Assembly: GCF_963082655.1 (NCBI RefSeq)
Contig: NC_081555.1
Coordinates: forward strand, 92,829,819 to 92,893,818
Direction: 5' to 3'
Source: Stomoxys calcitrans
Taxonomy: Eukaryota; Arthropoda; Insecta; Diptera; Muscidae
Length of the DNA stretch: 64,000 nt
Shown: one piece after another, positions 1 through 11,666 of the stretch
Numbering within the stretch: position 1 is the stretch's first letter
Layout: every line of letters begins with the position of its first letter
Program-made: the position numbers and the translations under genes
The notes under the pieces: generated by a model
Database searches by the model: none
The model's input: the letters and a program-made list of their open reading frames with translations, nothing else
Told to the model about the DNA's origin: nothing

Positions 1-251
1 ATGGATAGTGCTTAAAAATCGCTACGATAACAGTACGATTGAGGTATACAGTATCTCCACTGATTCCGGGGATATATGAATTTTAATTTTCTTCGTATTT
101 TCGTATCTTACGAAAGCTTTTGTAGTTAGATTTTCATTTTGATGTCTGATTTAAATTGGTGACAAAATTTACAATGACTTTGCTGCGGTAAGGGTCAACA
201 TCCGACATTTCAGTTACAAGTTATACAGTTTGAAAAAAAGAGTACCGAATT
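1..251. other. Unassigned AT-rich sequence
   Basis: I see no coding region, RNA gene or family member in this stretch. It is AT-rich and precedes a partial family A repeat. Confidence 0.5.
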
Positions 252-795
252 CGCTGAAATTCACCGGTAATGTCGAGATTTATTAGAAAATCCTTCTTTC
301 CAAATCTCGAGAGAATTGGTTAACAAATTACCATTGTATTGCAATATCACTGCAAATCGGATGAACATATATATGGGAGCTATATCCAAATCTAAACCGA
401 TTTCCGTGAAATTCACCTGTAATGTCGAGAGTCGATAGAAAATCCTTTCTGCCAAATTTCGAGAAAATCGGTTAACAAATGACCATTTTATTGCAATATC
501 ACTGAAAATCGGATGAACATATATATGGGAGCTATACCCAAATCTGAACCGATTTTTTCCAATTGCAATAGGCTTCGTCTCTAGGCCAAAAAACATGCTT
601 GAATCAAATTTTAAGACGATGGGATGAAAACTGCGATCTGAACTTCGCACACAAATTAACATGGACAGACAGACAGATAGACAGACGGACAGACAGATAG
701 ATAGACAGACGGATAGGCATAGCTAAATCTAATCAGTAAGCGATTCTGAGTCGATCGGTAAACTTATCACACAGAAGTGGTATAGGGTAAAAACA
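252..795 (-). mobile_element. Family A repeat, partial, with (GACR)n
   Basis: Two tandem units start at about 252 and 404 (spacing 152). Each contains a block reading ATATGGGAGCTATA followed by AACCGATTT. A (GACR)n microsatellite lies at 664-713 and is the complement of the (GTCY)n found in plus-oriented copies, so the orientation is minus. The 133-codon frame over this region is a by-product of the repeat. Confidence 0.7.
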
Positions 796-1785
796 TGTGA
801 ACGTTATGACATTTTAAGTCGAACTAGCCATGTCCGTCCGTCTGTCCTTCCGTCCGTCCGTCTGTCGAAAGCACGCTAACTTTTGAAGGAGTAAATCTAG
901 CCGCTTGAAATTTTGCACAAATACTTCTTATTAGTGTAGGTCGCCTGGGATTGTAAATGGACTATATCGGTCCACGTTTTGATATAGCTGCCATATAAAC
1001 CGATCTGGGATCTTGACTTCTTTAGCCGTTAGAGGGAACAATTTTTATCCGATTTGGCAGAAATTTTGCATGAGGTGTTTAATTATGATTTCCAACAACT
1101 GTCCTGAGTATGGTCGAAATCGGTCCATAACCTGATATAGCTGTCATATAAACCGATCTGGGGTTTTGACTTCTTGAGCCTCTAGAAGACACTATTATTA
1201 TCCGATTTGGCTGAAATTTAGAATGAAGTGTTTTCTTATGACTTTCAACAACTGTGCTAAGAATAGTTCAAATCGGTCCATAGGCTGATGTAGCTGCCAT
1301 ATAAACCGATCTGGGATCTTGACTTCTTGAGCCTCTACAGGGAGCAATTCCTATCCGATTTAGCTGAAATGTTGCATGACGTATTTTGTTATGACTTCCA
1401 ACAACTGTATTAAGAATGGTTCAAATCGGTCCATAACCTGATATAGCTGCCGTATGAACCGATCTGAGGTTTTGACTTCTTGAGCCTCTAGTGGACGCAA
1501 TTATTATCCGATTTGGCTGAAATTTAGCATGAGGTGTTTAATTATGACTTCCAACAACTGTCCTGAGTATGGTCGAAATCGGTCCATAACCTGATATAGC
1601 TGCAATATGAACCGATCTGGGGTCTTGACTTCTTGAGCCACTAGAGGGCGCAATTATTATCCGATTTAGCTGAAATTTTGTACAACGGCTTCTCTTATGA
1701 CCTGCAAATGCAATTCATGGTGGAGGGTATATAAGATTCGGCCCGGCTGAACTTAGCATGATTTTACTTGTTTTTTTTTTTTTTC
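796..1785 (+). mobile_element. Family A repeat with five exact 153-bp units
   Basis: A short (GTCY)n stretch at about 833-867 precedes five tandem units. The landmark GATATAGCTG or its variant falls at 981, 1134, 1287, 1440 and 1593, which is exactly 153 bp each time. The 3' end reads GGTGGAGGGTATATAAGA, then CGGCCCGGCTGAACTTAGCA, then ACTTGTTTTT. No coding capacity is evident on this strand. Resemblance to dipteran mini-me/DINE-type nonautonomous elements rests on the (GTCY)n and the A/T-rich core, and is inferred. Confidence 0.85.
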
Positions 1786-2431
1786 ATTTTTAACCCTTAA
1801 GGGTGAAAAATTTGTTTTTGTGTTCATAGTTTCACAGCATGCATATGTGCATGAACTAATTACCACATAATTTCTTCCTTTGACATCTCCCATGACAACT
1901 AAAGTGCACTATTTTTATCACACCATGTCCAAACTGTTTTGCATTACTAAAGGGATTACTCACGTTCCAATTTGTTGATGACATATAAATTTATTCATTT
2001 ATGTGTGGACAGATAGGGAGAGAGCTGTGAGATACCACAGCCATAATGAAAATTCATTGAGAAAATGTAGAAATTGTATTTCTGCAAATTTAACACAATA
2101 CCACAATGTTGTGGTCATAAATCATGTTGTTAACTCAACCGAAATGGAGTGTGACGTTCAGAGTGTGCGACTGACTGGGAATATGAAGTAACTTCATTTA
2201 ACTCAACTTGTATATACGAGGACATGTACTCGCATATCCTGGCTCCTCAAACTACATATGAATGTACGCATCACTTTCAAACCGGCGCAATCAGAGGAGT
2301 CATCACAAGGCACATTCAAAGGCTGAATAATTTTAGGGGGAATGGTATTAAGAGGCCTTTGAGAAGCTTGGGGGGACCAAAGGCTAAATATGGTACTTCA
2401 ATAAGAGCAATTGAGTGGATATATCATACAA
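1786..2431. other. Unassigned sequence
   Basis: There are two short open frames (2003-2191 and 2224-2436), neither with any recognisable motif. I see no repeat family here. Confidence 0.4.
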
Positions 2432-2934
2432 GTTAGGTAGGGTTGAAAAGAGGGTGCAGATATTAATCTGCGCATGTCACTATGGCAATAATCGGCAACA
2501 GAGCGCATCGCACAACAAGTGCGCTGTAAATACTAAAAAAGTAACCTTGAAAAAGGAAATGTTAACTTAGGAATTCCGTGCCACTTACAAAATACTTAAT
2601 TGTTTTCCATACTACTCCCCTAAGTTTGTTCATGTCTGTGTAACGTGTCCCCACTTAAGTAATGGCGTCTTTTAGCCGCGAAAGCCGGACAATAGGAAAT
2701 GCTCCAACGTCTTATCATCTTCCCCACATGCATAAGTGAGCTCGTAGTCCTATGTGTCCCGTTATGACACCAAAAGCTATACTCACCTCCTTCTTACTTC
2801 CTGTCAGTCATAGCCTCGTCCTCTCACAATCCGGATCACCCCATATGTTTTTGCTGTCCTACCGACTATTTCGCTTATCTACAGTATTACATGCGCGTTC
2901 GTCGCCCACGTCCTTAACTTGGACTGCGACGACC

Positions 2935-3345
2935 TGAAAGACTTTGGGTTAACCAAGTTTATTGATGGCAGTCCTCTGGCCTTCACCGCCAAATCGTCTG
3001 CCTTTTCATTCCCTCTTACCCCGTTGTGGCCCGGCACTCAAGCGATTCGGATTGTGCCATCCTCAGAGAAGGCGTTAATCTCCTTCTTACACTGCAAGAT
3101 TGATCGTGATCTTACCGTCCTGTTTGTTTTTGCCCTTATGGCAATTTTACTGTCCGTACAGATGTTCACACTCTACGCTTTCGCATTAGCACCACACCAC
3201 CTCACGCATTCCGTATTCCCTTAGGATCTCTGCCTGCAGGACCGTATTATGGTCAGGCAGTCTAAAACAGATCTCAGTCCTTGGGTTCTCAATGTAAACC
3301 TCCAGGCCCACTCTGTCCTCTAGCTTTGATCCATCCGTGTAACAT
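2935..3345 (-). pseudogene. LINE family 1 RNase H domain (remnant)
   Basis: At 3318-3342 the minus strand reads TDGSKLE, the first catalytic aspartate motif of RNase H type I, followed by REWAWRFT-like sequence in a degraded frame. The paralogue at 37673-38137 preserves the same region in a better frame (YTDGSKLENRVGLG). RNase H in a LINE removes the RNA strand of the cDNA hybrid. No continuous frame remains here. Confidence 0.7.
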
Positions 3346-3580
3346 GATCTTCCAGATGGCAATACTAGGGTTCCGTCAAGTCAAGACTGTGCCGCTTGCG
3401 GCAGTGCCTCGCACTCGACTTCAAGGTTCATCTCAGGTATCCGATCGGAAACCTATCTCTTCCTTCCAGGTTTCCTATCGTCGCCTTGATTATACCGCGA
3501 TGGTATGAGCTGCTCCCATCCTCAATCCACCCTCCCATCGCCTTAAGTCTCATAGCCGCAGTGGCTGCCTCAAACTTAAT

Positions 3581-4906
3581 CTATATGTCAATGGGTCGGA
3601 TATCTAGAATAGTCTCCAGTGCCCTAGTGGGTGTAGGCCTCATCGCTCCGCCTATGTCAAGACAACATGTTCTCTGAACCTGTTGTATGGTCCTTATGTT
3701 GCACTTTTTCTTCATAGCAGTCCACCAAACTACTGAGGCGTAATTAAGTATCGGTATAATCACGTTCCTGTAGAGCCAGACTATCCTCAGATGCAGGCCT
3801 CATTTCGAACCTACGGCCCGTCTACATAGTGCCCAACATCTGTGATCCTTCTCAGTAGGCTTCTGAATGTGACACTTATCAATTAAGTTTCCTGTCCAAG
3901 ATCACACCTAAGTATTTGACCTTGTCAGATATCGAAATCATCTTATTGAGGAAACGTGGTGCATCAAATTGATCCACCTTCATCTTCCTCGTGAACAGGC
4001 GTATTTCAGTCTTCTCTGGGTTAACATTGAGACCTCTGGGTCTAGCCCAGTCATATGTCATATGCAAGACCTTTTCGGCTCTTCTGCATAGCTCGTTCGG
4101 ATCCTTACCTCTTAGAAGTATTATAGCATGGTTTGCGTAGCAGACAGGTTCAAATCCCTCCTCAGTCAGCATCCGCATTAGGTTATGGTGGTTACCCAAA
4201 GTAGTGGCGATAAAATGCCCCCCTGTGGCGTGCCCTGCGCCACTTTCACCCTTATATTGATGTCATGGGACCCACAATTTATCCACCTATTCCTTAGCAT
4301 ATGGTTTATCCAGTCTCTAAGGACCGGGTCCATTTTTTACTGGTCTAAGGGTTGGATCAATGTGTCGGTCTGCTCATTGTAAAACGTCCTCTGGATGTCA
4401 ATGCTTACCGCCAATGTGTACATCTTGGCACCAAAGAAGTCTTCTACAATATTTTGTGTACAACCTTGTGCAGGGAAGGTCGGTAGTCTCCACCGACCTC
4501 TCCTTGACAAAGGCATGCTGTTTGTATTTGAGCAGTTCGATGATTGTCCTACTATGGTTTTGAATAAAAATGACGTAAGGCTTATTGACGTGTATGCCGT
4601 TGGAGTCGCTTTCGGGGTATATGCAAGTCTAAGGTACGCTGTGACAATTCAGGCCAGAAGGAGGCGCCATATAATCCGCCTCCTTCTGTAGTAACGCCGG
4701 AAATATTCCATGGGTGACTTAAATGGTTTAAAGATCCTCAAGGGTTTCTTGATCATAAATTCCGTTATGATAAGCCTTCGACCAATCTCATTATTCCAAG
4801 ATTCCAGTGTTTCCCTAAGTCCCGTCGTACCCTGTGGAAAATGCTTTGTCATCAAAAGCCTCAACAGGTTCTCCCTTGTTTCTGCTCTCACTTCCATGTG
4901 GTCCAC
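3581..4906 (-). pseudogene. LINE family 1 reverse transcriptase (catalytic box lost)
   Basis: RT pieces lie in frames 4649-4906 (N-terminal fingers, with IFKPFKSP), 3879-4199 (palm and thumb) and 3581-3763 (ILNYASVVWWTAM in the thumb). The catalytic YADD box at 4128-4139 reads YANH, so both aspartates needed for metal binding are gone. Downstream in the palm, KVKYLGVILDRKLN is the typical LINE motif. Frameshifts separate the three pieces. Together with the RNase H below, this is the core of ORF2 of an I/LOA-type element; here it is a pseudogene. Confidence 0.85.
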
Positions 4907-5115
4907 TAACGTTTCAGTTGGACATGGGTTTTTGAGAGAAACTTTTTTATCTTGGGGGCCTGTTAGCAGAAAAACTTCCAGGAGGCTAGATTTGCTGCTC
5001 TGGTAATTTTATTGTATTCCTTGAGCCTTGTGTAGTACGCATCCTAGTAAACTTCCTCCTTTTTACGAGGAACTCTGTTATAAAGTGTGAGGACCTCTTT
5101 CCCAATGTTGCGGTT

Positions 5116-5930
5116 CTATTCGGTCATGCAGGGGTTTTTTTTTTTTTGTTGGGCTGATTTCCTTCCTCGAAGATGACAACTTTCTTCGAAAGACTCCACT
5201 AGTTCAGTCGTAATCCTGTTGACATTGTCGTCAATGCCTTCTATGTTTGGACAATCGAAATTATCTTGCTCAAGTCTTCTTCTGGGTAGTCTTCCGAATT
5301 TTGTCCAGTTGTTTTTCAACTTGGTACGGAAGCTTGTCGGGTTCGACGCTTGCCGGTCTATTCTAAACCTAACGTAGCGATGATCAGAGAAAGAATGTTG
5401 CATGGAGACCCTCCTATCCTGAACCTCATCGATTACATTTTCCTAACATATCGTCACATCTAATACTCCTTCCTAATCCTATTTACAAAGGTAGCGGTGT
5501 TGCCAACATTAAGTGTTATTAGGTCGTTGGTATTCAATAACTCTGTCAGAGCTAGGCCCCGCTTTCTAGTGTTGGTACTACTCAACGAAATGTGGTAAGA
5601 GTTCGCATCGCAACCTATTAGTACCTCTTTTCCTGTTTGTTTTGCTTTCCTCACCACCAATTGCAGCTCCGACGTAGGTGGCGGTGTCGAAGAGTCGAAA
5701 GGCAGATAAAGTGATGCCAGGTATGCTCCACTGTCTGCCTGACCCAACACTGTTGCATCCGACGTTGACAACTCTGGGGAAAAAGCATAATTTAAATTGT
5801 TATGACAAATAACGCAGATCTCATAGAATAGTTGGTAGTTGATATGGTTTAGTCCAGAGACTTTGTTTCGGGTCGTCCATGACTCCCGAATTAAGGCAAT
5901 ATGAATCTTGCCCTTGTTGATTTTCTCCAT
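5116..5930 (-). pseudogene. LINE family 1 endonuclease domain (broken)
   Basis: Two frames (5460-5930 and 5116-5403) together cover an endonuclease/exonuclease/phosphatase-fold domain, which in LINEs nicks the target DNA. A GCDANSYH block corresponds to the conserved D-N pair of the GDFNAH motif, and HSFSDHRYV gives the terminal SDH motif holding a catalytic histidine. The first frame also shows RESWTTRN, where the family normally has a QEPW-type glutamate motif. The domain is interrupted by a stop near 5460 and a frameshift, so it cannot give a complete protein. The linker into RT follows directly. Confidence that this is a LINE endonuclease is high; clade is uncertain. Confidence 0.8.
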
Positions 5931-6250
5931 CAGAGCGTTTGTAGCTGTCTCGCTCCTGTGGAGATTTATCAGGATAACCTCATTCTCATTGGTCCTCCAT
6001 TAGATGGGCTTCTTGGGAATGGGCGATGGTCTCATCGTCTGCTCCCTTTTCTTAAGGGTGCATTGAGTTTCCCGTCACTGCACTGCCGGATGTTTTAATA
6101 TTAGGATCTTTGCTTATCCTAGTCTTGCGAGTCTTGAGAAAGTCGGTTATGGTTCCATCATCGGATCTCTGTTCGTTAGGCTGTATTGAGTCTACCGTCC
6201 CTGCACTTCCTGATGTTATAATATTAGGATCTTCGCCTATGCTAGCTAGC

Positions 6251-7222
6251 TAGCTTTTAGGTTACTTTCACCTAGCGCCTATCTAAGCCCCCTCACATAC
6301 ACCATCTCCGCCTCTGATTATTCACTTACAATTGAACAACAATTCGTATCCTTATGGTATATTTTTCAGTATGACATATGTTGTTGTTGTTGTTGTTGTT
6401 GCTGTGTTAGCTTGTTGTCATAGACTACTACACACAGGATGTGTTGTCAAATGGAGAAATATCAAAAGCAGACAAAACCGCGAATGCTCATGTTTTCGAC
6501 AAAAATATGATATGACAAACTGTGTTAGCACTAATGCCAACAACAACCAACTACAGTTGTTGTTGTTGTTGTTATAGAGTTGCACAAAAGCCTTTTCCAC
6601 ACACACACACAGGCACTCACACTCTTACGTTCACATAAACTCCATACCAATGAGACCTAGCTACACATACACACATTCATATGGCTTTCACGTTAAGATG
6701 AAAGAAAACAAAGTCAAAGCGGATGAACAAATGGAAACTCACTGAGCCAATAAATGGAATCGGTTGTCAAAACCGCAATTTTCCATTATATGGAAAATTA
6801 ACTTTTATATCGCAATAGAGTGAGTGGTAAACAAGTAGACTATGTGTCGTTCAGAGATTACTGCCGCATCTACCTGCATGGGGTGGTGTGTTAACACAGT
6901 AGGAAAACGAATAAGTGCTGAAATATTTTTGAATCGTTATTACCAACGCATACGAAACCCATATGGAGGACAAGTTTTTTAAAGAAACTCATATAGGGTG
7001 ACCACATGAATCTTTTAAGTTACTGTAAACAACACAAATAGCGCTCGTATGTCAAAACCTTTTGAGTACACATAACCTCAAAAATGTCAAGCCTTAAGAC
7101 AGAGCTGTCAGTTGGCAGATTGCAACACAAGGGTTGTCCAAAGCTGAAATGTAAAAAGCAACCCTCGTAAACGTATTTAGCTCAATCCTTCTTCAAGACA
7201 AAACGGCCAAGAAACGAATTTA
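6251..7222. other. Unassigned sequence with GTT and AC microsatellites
   Basis: A (GTT)n tract lies at about 6379-6402 and a second one at about 6557-6574. An (AC)n tract starts near 6600. Open frames 6332-6577 (+) and 6418-6606 (-) are artefacts of these tracts. From 6680 to 7222 I see nothing recognisable. Confidence 0.5.
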
Positions 7223-7276
7223 GGTGGGACATGAAGTCTATCTGTAAAAGGTGGGCTATGAAGTCTATCTGTAAAA
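7223..7276 (+). repeat. 27-bp tandem duplication
   Basis: GGTGGGAC..TCTGTAAAA occurs at 7223-7249 and again at 7250-7276 with a single-base difference. It lies just upstream of the MITE. It may be decayed sequence of the adjacent LOA-like element, since family 2 RNase H has GGCGGGCTTTGGGGTGTACT at the matching place. Confidence 0.6.
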
Positions 7277-7285
7277 TTAGATCTA

Positions 7286-7510
7286 TTGGGTTGCCCAAAA
7301 AGTAATTGCGGATTTTTCATGACAAATTTTTTCACAGGTTGTGACTCTGTTATTGCATTCTTTCTTCTATCAGTTATCAGCTGTTACTTTTAGCTTGCTT
7401 TAGAAAAAAAGTGTAAAAAAAGTATATTTGATTAAAGTTCATTCTAAGTTTTATTAAAAATGCATTTACTTTCTTTTAAAATATCCGCAATTACTTTTTG
7501 GGCAACCCAA
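7286..7510 (+). mobile_element. Mariner-type MITE, copy 1
   Basis: This is a 225-bp element with near-perfect terminal inverted repeats starting TTGGGTTGCCCAAAAAGTAA and matching over at least 26 bp. It is flanked by TA on both sides (7284-7285 and 7511-7512), the target-site duplication of Tc1/mariner transposons. It has no transposase. The TIR resembles the mellifera group of mariner, from memory of that family. Relative to the 45032 copy it lacks about 12 bp after the left TIR. Confidence 0.93.
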
Positions 7511-7512
7511 TA

Positions 7513-8342
7513 GTTATATCGAGAAGGTTACCCGACCACTGCAGTGTGTCTCAAGCGGAGATCTGTGCAATTCAAGAAGTGGTGGAATGGCTATGTCGTA
7601 ACGACGACTGACATAAATATTTTTTCAGACAGCAAGGCAGCCATTAAATCCCTTGGGAATGTATTTCTCTCAACGACATGGCTGACCAGTTCAAAATTCA
7701 TCTGCTCTGGGCGTCGGGCCACAGAGATTACCCGGGGAATTGTAGAGCGGACGAGCTTGCGAGACTAGGATCTACCCTACACATTCTAGGGTAACTGGAA
7801 TTTGTGGGTATGCCTCTAGCGACATGTAAGCTTAGTTGTTGTTGTAGCAGTGTATTGTACACTGAGGCGGCAGCCCTTGCCGATGAAGTACTCCATCGGG
7901 TCAATCCGGTACGTACAACCGGCTGCCATGGGATTGATGTAAGCTTAGTCTTAAGGATCAGTATCGAAGCTCAACGAATGACAGATGGTCACAAATAGGG
8001 GTTGTGGGCATTCCAAATTTATGGGGCCTGGTCTAGACTTGACGAGGTCTACCGATTTACTGTCGCTGGCTAGAACGGACGTCCCACTCATTGTATTCGT
8101 CATGATTGGAAAACATGCTGCTGACATACTGAAGAACATCCGCTGTATGTCTGTGTCCCGATATGGCAGACAGAAGGAGCTATACTTTAGGTTCTCATTT
8201 CTTTGAGAACTTGTCTGATTTATGGGATGTGAACATTCCCAAGTTGGTAGGCTTTTTAAATAGGACATCATCCTTCTCTTGTTTCTGCGGTATCACAAAG
8301 GACGAAAATGTCTAGGTGAGTTTGCCATTTTAACTAAACCTA
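7513..8342 (+). mobile_element. LOA/I-like LINE family 2, copy A (RNase H and 3' end)
   Basis: This is a 5'-truncated copy. It starts in the RNase H domain (an acidic SDSKAAIKS motif near 7630, then a FKIHLLWASGHRDYPG block near 7695 carrying the GH.D motif) and runs through the element's 3' UTR to ACTAAACCTAAAC near 8342. Frameshifts and stops are present. A 101-bp SINE is inserted at 7836-7936. The same 3' sequence is seen at 14415, 23976 and 46588. Confidence 0.8.
7836..7936 (-). mobile_element. 101-bp SINE-like element with (CAA)n tail
   Basis: A perfect 12-bp target-site duplication ATGTAAGCTTAG flanks it at 7824-7835 and 7937-7948, so its borders are exact. On the minus strand it starts CAATCCCATGGCAGCCGG and ends CTGCTACAACAACAA, a short (CAA)n tail. 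The host is the LINE at 7513-8342. I recall similar (CAA)-tailed short repeats in dipterans but cannot name the family. Confidence 0.88.
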
Positions 8343-8875
8343 AACTTACTTATTGATGTGGGTCATTGGGGATTACAAATGGGCAATATCGTTTCAGGTT
8401 TAGATATAGCTTCCATTTAAAGGGGTTCGTCGACTTGAATTCTTGAGCTCCTAGAAGCCGCAATTGTTTACCGATTAGGCTAAAGTTTTGCACATTGTGT
8501 TCTTTTGCGACTGTCAACACTTGTGCAAGGCATGATTCAAATCAGTCTATAACCTGATATAGCTATCATGTAAACCGATCTCCTAATTTAACATCATGGG
8601 CCCCAGGAAGCCGCAATTGTTATTCTATTTGGTCAAAATTTTGCACGTAGTTTTCTGTTCCAACTTCCAACAACTGTGCCGGCATTATCCTTGTTCGGCT
8701 CCTAGAAGCCTTGTTCGGCTCCTAGAAGCTTCAAGTTTTACCTGGTTTGGCGAAAATTCGGGTTGTGTAATATTATGACCTTCAACTAAAATTATTTTCG
8801 TAAATTTTTAGCAGAATCCTTGGTGCAAGGTTTCCAAAATGGGTCCGGCCGAACTTAGCACATCATTACTTGTTT
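8343..8875 (+). mobile_element. Family A repeat, diverged
   Basis: It contains GATATAGCT landmarks near 8412 and 8558 and the family 3' end GGTCCGGCCGAACTTAGCA followed by ATTACTTGTTT. A 20-bp duplication, CCTTGTTCGGCTCCTAGAAG, occurs twice at about 8690-8730. Confidence 0.75.
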
Positions 8876-8926
8876 AATCAAATTAAACACTAAAATTTAA
8901 CATCAATTGCTCTTCGCTATTTACTT

Positions 8927-9785
8927 TTTATACCCACCACTGTAGGATAGGTGATATATTCATTTAGTCATTCCGTTTGCAACATATCGAAACATATATT
9001 TGCCGACCCTACAAATACGTGTATTTCGGATCGGCGTAAAATTCTAAGACGATTTAACGATGTCCGTGTGTCTGTCCGTCCGTCTGTTGTAATCACACTA
9101 CAGGCTTCAAAAATTGAGATATCGAGCTGAAATTTGGCACAGATACGTCTTTTTGATGCACGCAGGTTAAGTTCTTGAACGGGCCAAATCGGACCATATT
9201 TGGATATAGCTGCCATGTAGACCGATCTGCCGATAAAGGGTCTGAAGCCCATAAAACTTCATTTTTCATCCAATTTCGCTGAAATTTTAAACAGTGAGTA
9301 GTTTAAAGCTTCCTAATATAGGACCCAAATATGATTCAGATCGGACTATATTTAGATAAAGCTGCTATATAGACCGATCTGCTGATAAAGGGACTAATGC
9401 CCATAAAAGCTTCATTTTTCATCCAATTTCGCTGAAATTTGAAACAGAGGGTAGTTTTAGGCCTTAGGACATCTGACCCAAATAAAAATTAGATCGGACT
9501 TTATTTAGATATAGCTGGCATATAGACCGATCTGCCGATAAAGGGTCTGAAGCACATAAAAACTTTATTTTTCATCCAATTTCGCTGAAATTTGAAACAG
9601 AGAGTAGTTTTAGGCCTCCCGACATCTGACCCAAACATAGTTCAGATCGGACTATATTTAGAGATAGCTGCTATATAAACCGATCTGCCGATAAAGGGTA
9701 TGAAGCACATAAAAGCTTTATTTATTGCTAAATTTCGCTGATATTTTAAACAGTGGGTTATTTTAAGCCTCCCGACATCTGACCA
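8927..9785 (+). mobile_element. Family A repeat, 3'-truncated
   Basis: The 5' end reads TTTTTATACCCACCACTGTA at 8927 and is followed by a short (GTCY)n near 9070-9085. Units carry the landmark at 9203, 9355, 9508 and 9661 (spacings 152, 153, 153). It breaks off in the last unit near 9785. Confidence 0.85.
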
Positions 9786-10243
9786 TCTGAGTTGCAATCG
9801 TTGCTGTTTGAAGGTTTCTTTGTGATGAAATGGCAGAGTATCCTGAACAATTTTCACTTTCGCCGATGACGTTTGGAAACAATTATCAATCAATGATGTC
9901 GGTGAGAAAAACTTAACTCATAAAAATCATCACCCGTTATATACAGAGTCGCACATTAATATTTCAAGTTATTAGCAACAGAATGACTGGATTATTATTC
10001 GAATAAACATAAGACTATTTTGTACAAAAGTTTAAATGGTATTTGTGATTATGTCAGATTTAGACACAATTCCTCTGGTTAGCATTTCTACATCAGGAAT
10101 ATTTTTTTTAATTATCTGACCTTGTTTGAAGTTTTCCTTAAGTGTGCTTAACTGAAAACGAGAAGAAAAAACATTCATTAAACATCCATCTTAAAGTTTA
10201 AAATTAGAAATCTTAAAATAGAAATAAAAAATCAAGAAAAAAA
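9786..10243. other. Unassigned AT-rich sequence
   Basis: I see no family, RNA or coding signal here. It ends in an A-rich run that abuts the next family A copy. Confidence 0.45.
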
Positions 10244-11666
10244 AAACAAGTAAGAGCGTGCTAAGTTCGGCCAGGCCGAATCTTATATACCCTCCACCAT
10301 GCATCGCATTTGTCGAGTTCTATGCGCGGTATCTTTTTAGGCAAACAAAGAATATTGAATAAGAACTGTTTTGCTATTGGAGCTATATCAAGTTATGGTC
10401 CGATTCAGATCATTAATGAATGCTGAACATGCGCCTTGTATGGGCTCAAGGAGCAAAATTGGGAGATAGGTTTATATGGGAGCTGTATCAAGCTATTGAT
10501 CGATTCAGACCATATTAGACACGTATGTTGAAGGTCATGAGAGACGCCGTTGTGCAAAACTACTTCAAAATGAATGCTGAACATTGTAGAAGTCATTGTG
10601 TAATATTTCAGTTCATTCGGCTAAGAATTGCGCATTGTAGGGGCTCAAGAAGCTAAATCAGGAGATAGGTTTATATGGGAGCTGTGACAAGCTATTGATC
10701 GATTCAGACCATAGTAGACACGTATGTTAAAGGTCATGAGAGAAGCCGTTGTACAAAATTTCTGCCAAATCGGATGAGAATTGCGCCCTCTAGAGGCTCA
10801 AGAAGTCAAGATCCCAGATCGGTTTATATGACAGCTATATCAGGTTATGCACCGATTTACGTCATACTACGCAAAGTTATTAAAAGTCATAGCGAAACAC
10901 CTCATGCAAAATTTCAGTCAAATCGGATGAGAATTGCGCCCTCTAGAGGCTCAAGAAGTCAAGACCCAAGATCGGTTTATATGACAGCTATATCAAAACA
11001 TAGACCGATTTGAACCATACTTAGCGTAGTTGTTGGAAGTGATATCAGAACACTATATGCAAAATTTCAGTCAAATCGGATGAGAATTGCGCCCTCTAGA
11101 GGCTCAAGAAGCCTAGATCCTAGATCCTAGCCTAGATCCAAAACACCACGTGCAAAATTTCAGGCTAATCGGACGAGAATTGCGCCCTCTAGAGGCTCAA
11201 GAAGTTAAGACCCAAGATGGGCATATATTACAGCTATATAAAAACATCGACCGATTTGGCCCATTTACAATCCCAACCGACCTACACTAAGAGAAAGTAT
11301 TTGTGCAAAATTTCAAGCGGCTAGCTTTACTCCTTCGAAAGTTAGTGGGCTTTCGACAGACAGACGGACGGATAGACGGACGGACCGACGGACGGACGGA
11401 CAGACTGATGGACGGACAGACGGGCGGACAGACGGACGGACAGACGGTAGGAGAGACGGACGGACAGATGGACGGATAGATGGACGGACAGGCGGACGGA
11501 CAGACGGACGGATAGACAGACGGACAGACATGGTTGCATCGAATTAAAATGACATGACGATCAAGAATATATACTTTATGGGGTCTCAGATGCATTTTTC
11601 GAAGTGTGACAAACAGAAGGACGAAATTAGTATACCCCCATCCTATGGTGGAGGGTATAAAAATCC
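10244..11666 (-). mobile_element. Family A repeat, full length
   Basis: Both ends are present. The left one is AACAAGTAAGAGCGTGCTAA, then TTATATACCCTCCACCATG. The right one is CCTATGGTGGAGGGTATAAA. Internal landmarks GGTTTATATG at 10821 and 10974 are 153 bp apart. A 177-bp (GACR)n array lies at 11354-11530. The plus-strand frame 10774-11013 runs through one and a half units without a stop (see findings). Confidence 0.9.
11354..11530. repeat. (GACR)n microsatellite in family A
   Basis: An imperfect tetranucleotide array of GACA/GACG, interrupted by GATA and GATG variants. It sits at the standard position near one terminus of the family A element. It produces false protein-like frames on the minus strand (11287-11715 and neighbours, a P-S-V-R/C repeat). 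Confidence 0.95.

Larger units (their letters stand above)
2432..6250 (-). mobile_element. LOA/I-like non-LTR retrotransposon family 1, copy 1
   Basis: Read on the minus strand the order is ORF1-like tail (about 5940-6250), apurinic-type endonuclease (5116-5930), linker and reverse transcriptase (about 3580-4906), RNase H (about 2935-3345) and 3' UTR ending near 2432 with a CCTAAC-type tail. A second copy at 36393-38385 has the same 3' end. The presence of RNase H places it among I/LOA/R1-type LINEs; LOA is my best guess. Frames are broken many times. The 5' part carries an imperfect direct repeat of about 120 bp (the GCACT..CTGATGTT block near 6078 and 6200). It appears intact at both ends but is dead as a coding unit. 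Confidence 0.85.

Noticed and set aside
2003..2436. Two small plus-strand frames of 62 and 70 codons
   Set aside because: No start context, domain or neighbour supports coding; lengths are within chance expectation.
6332..6606. Frames rich in valine or leucine/asparagine
   Set aside because: They are produced by (GTT)n tracts on both strands.
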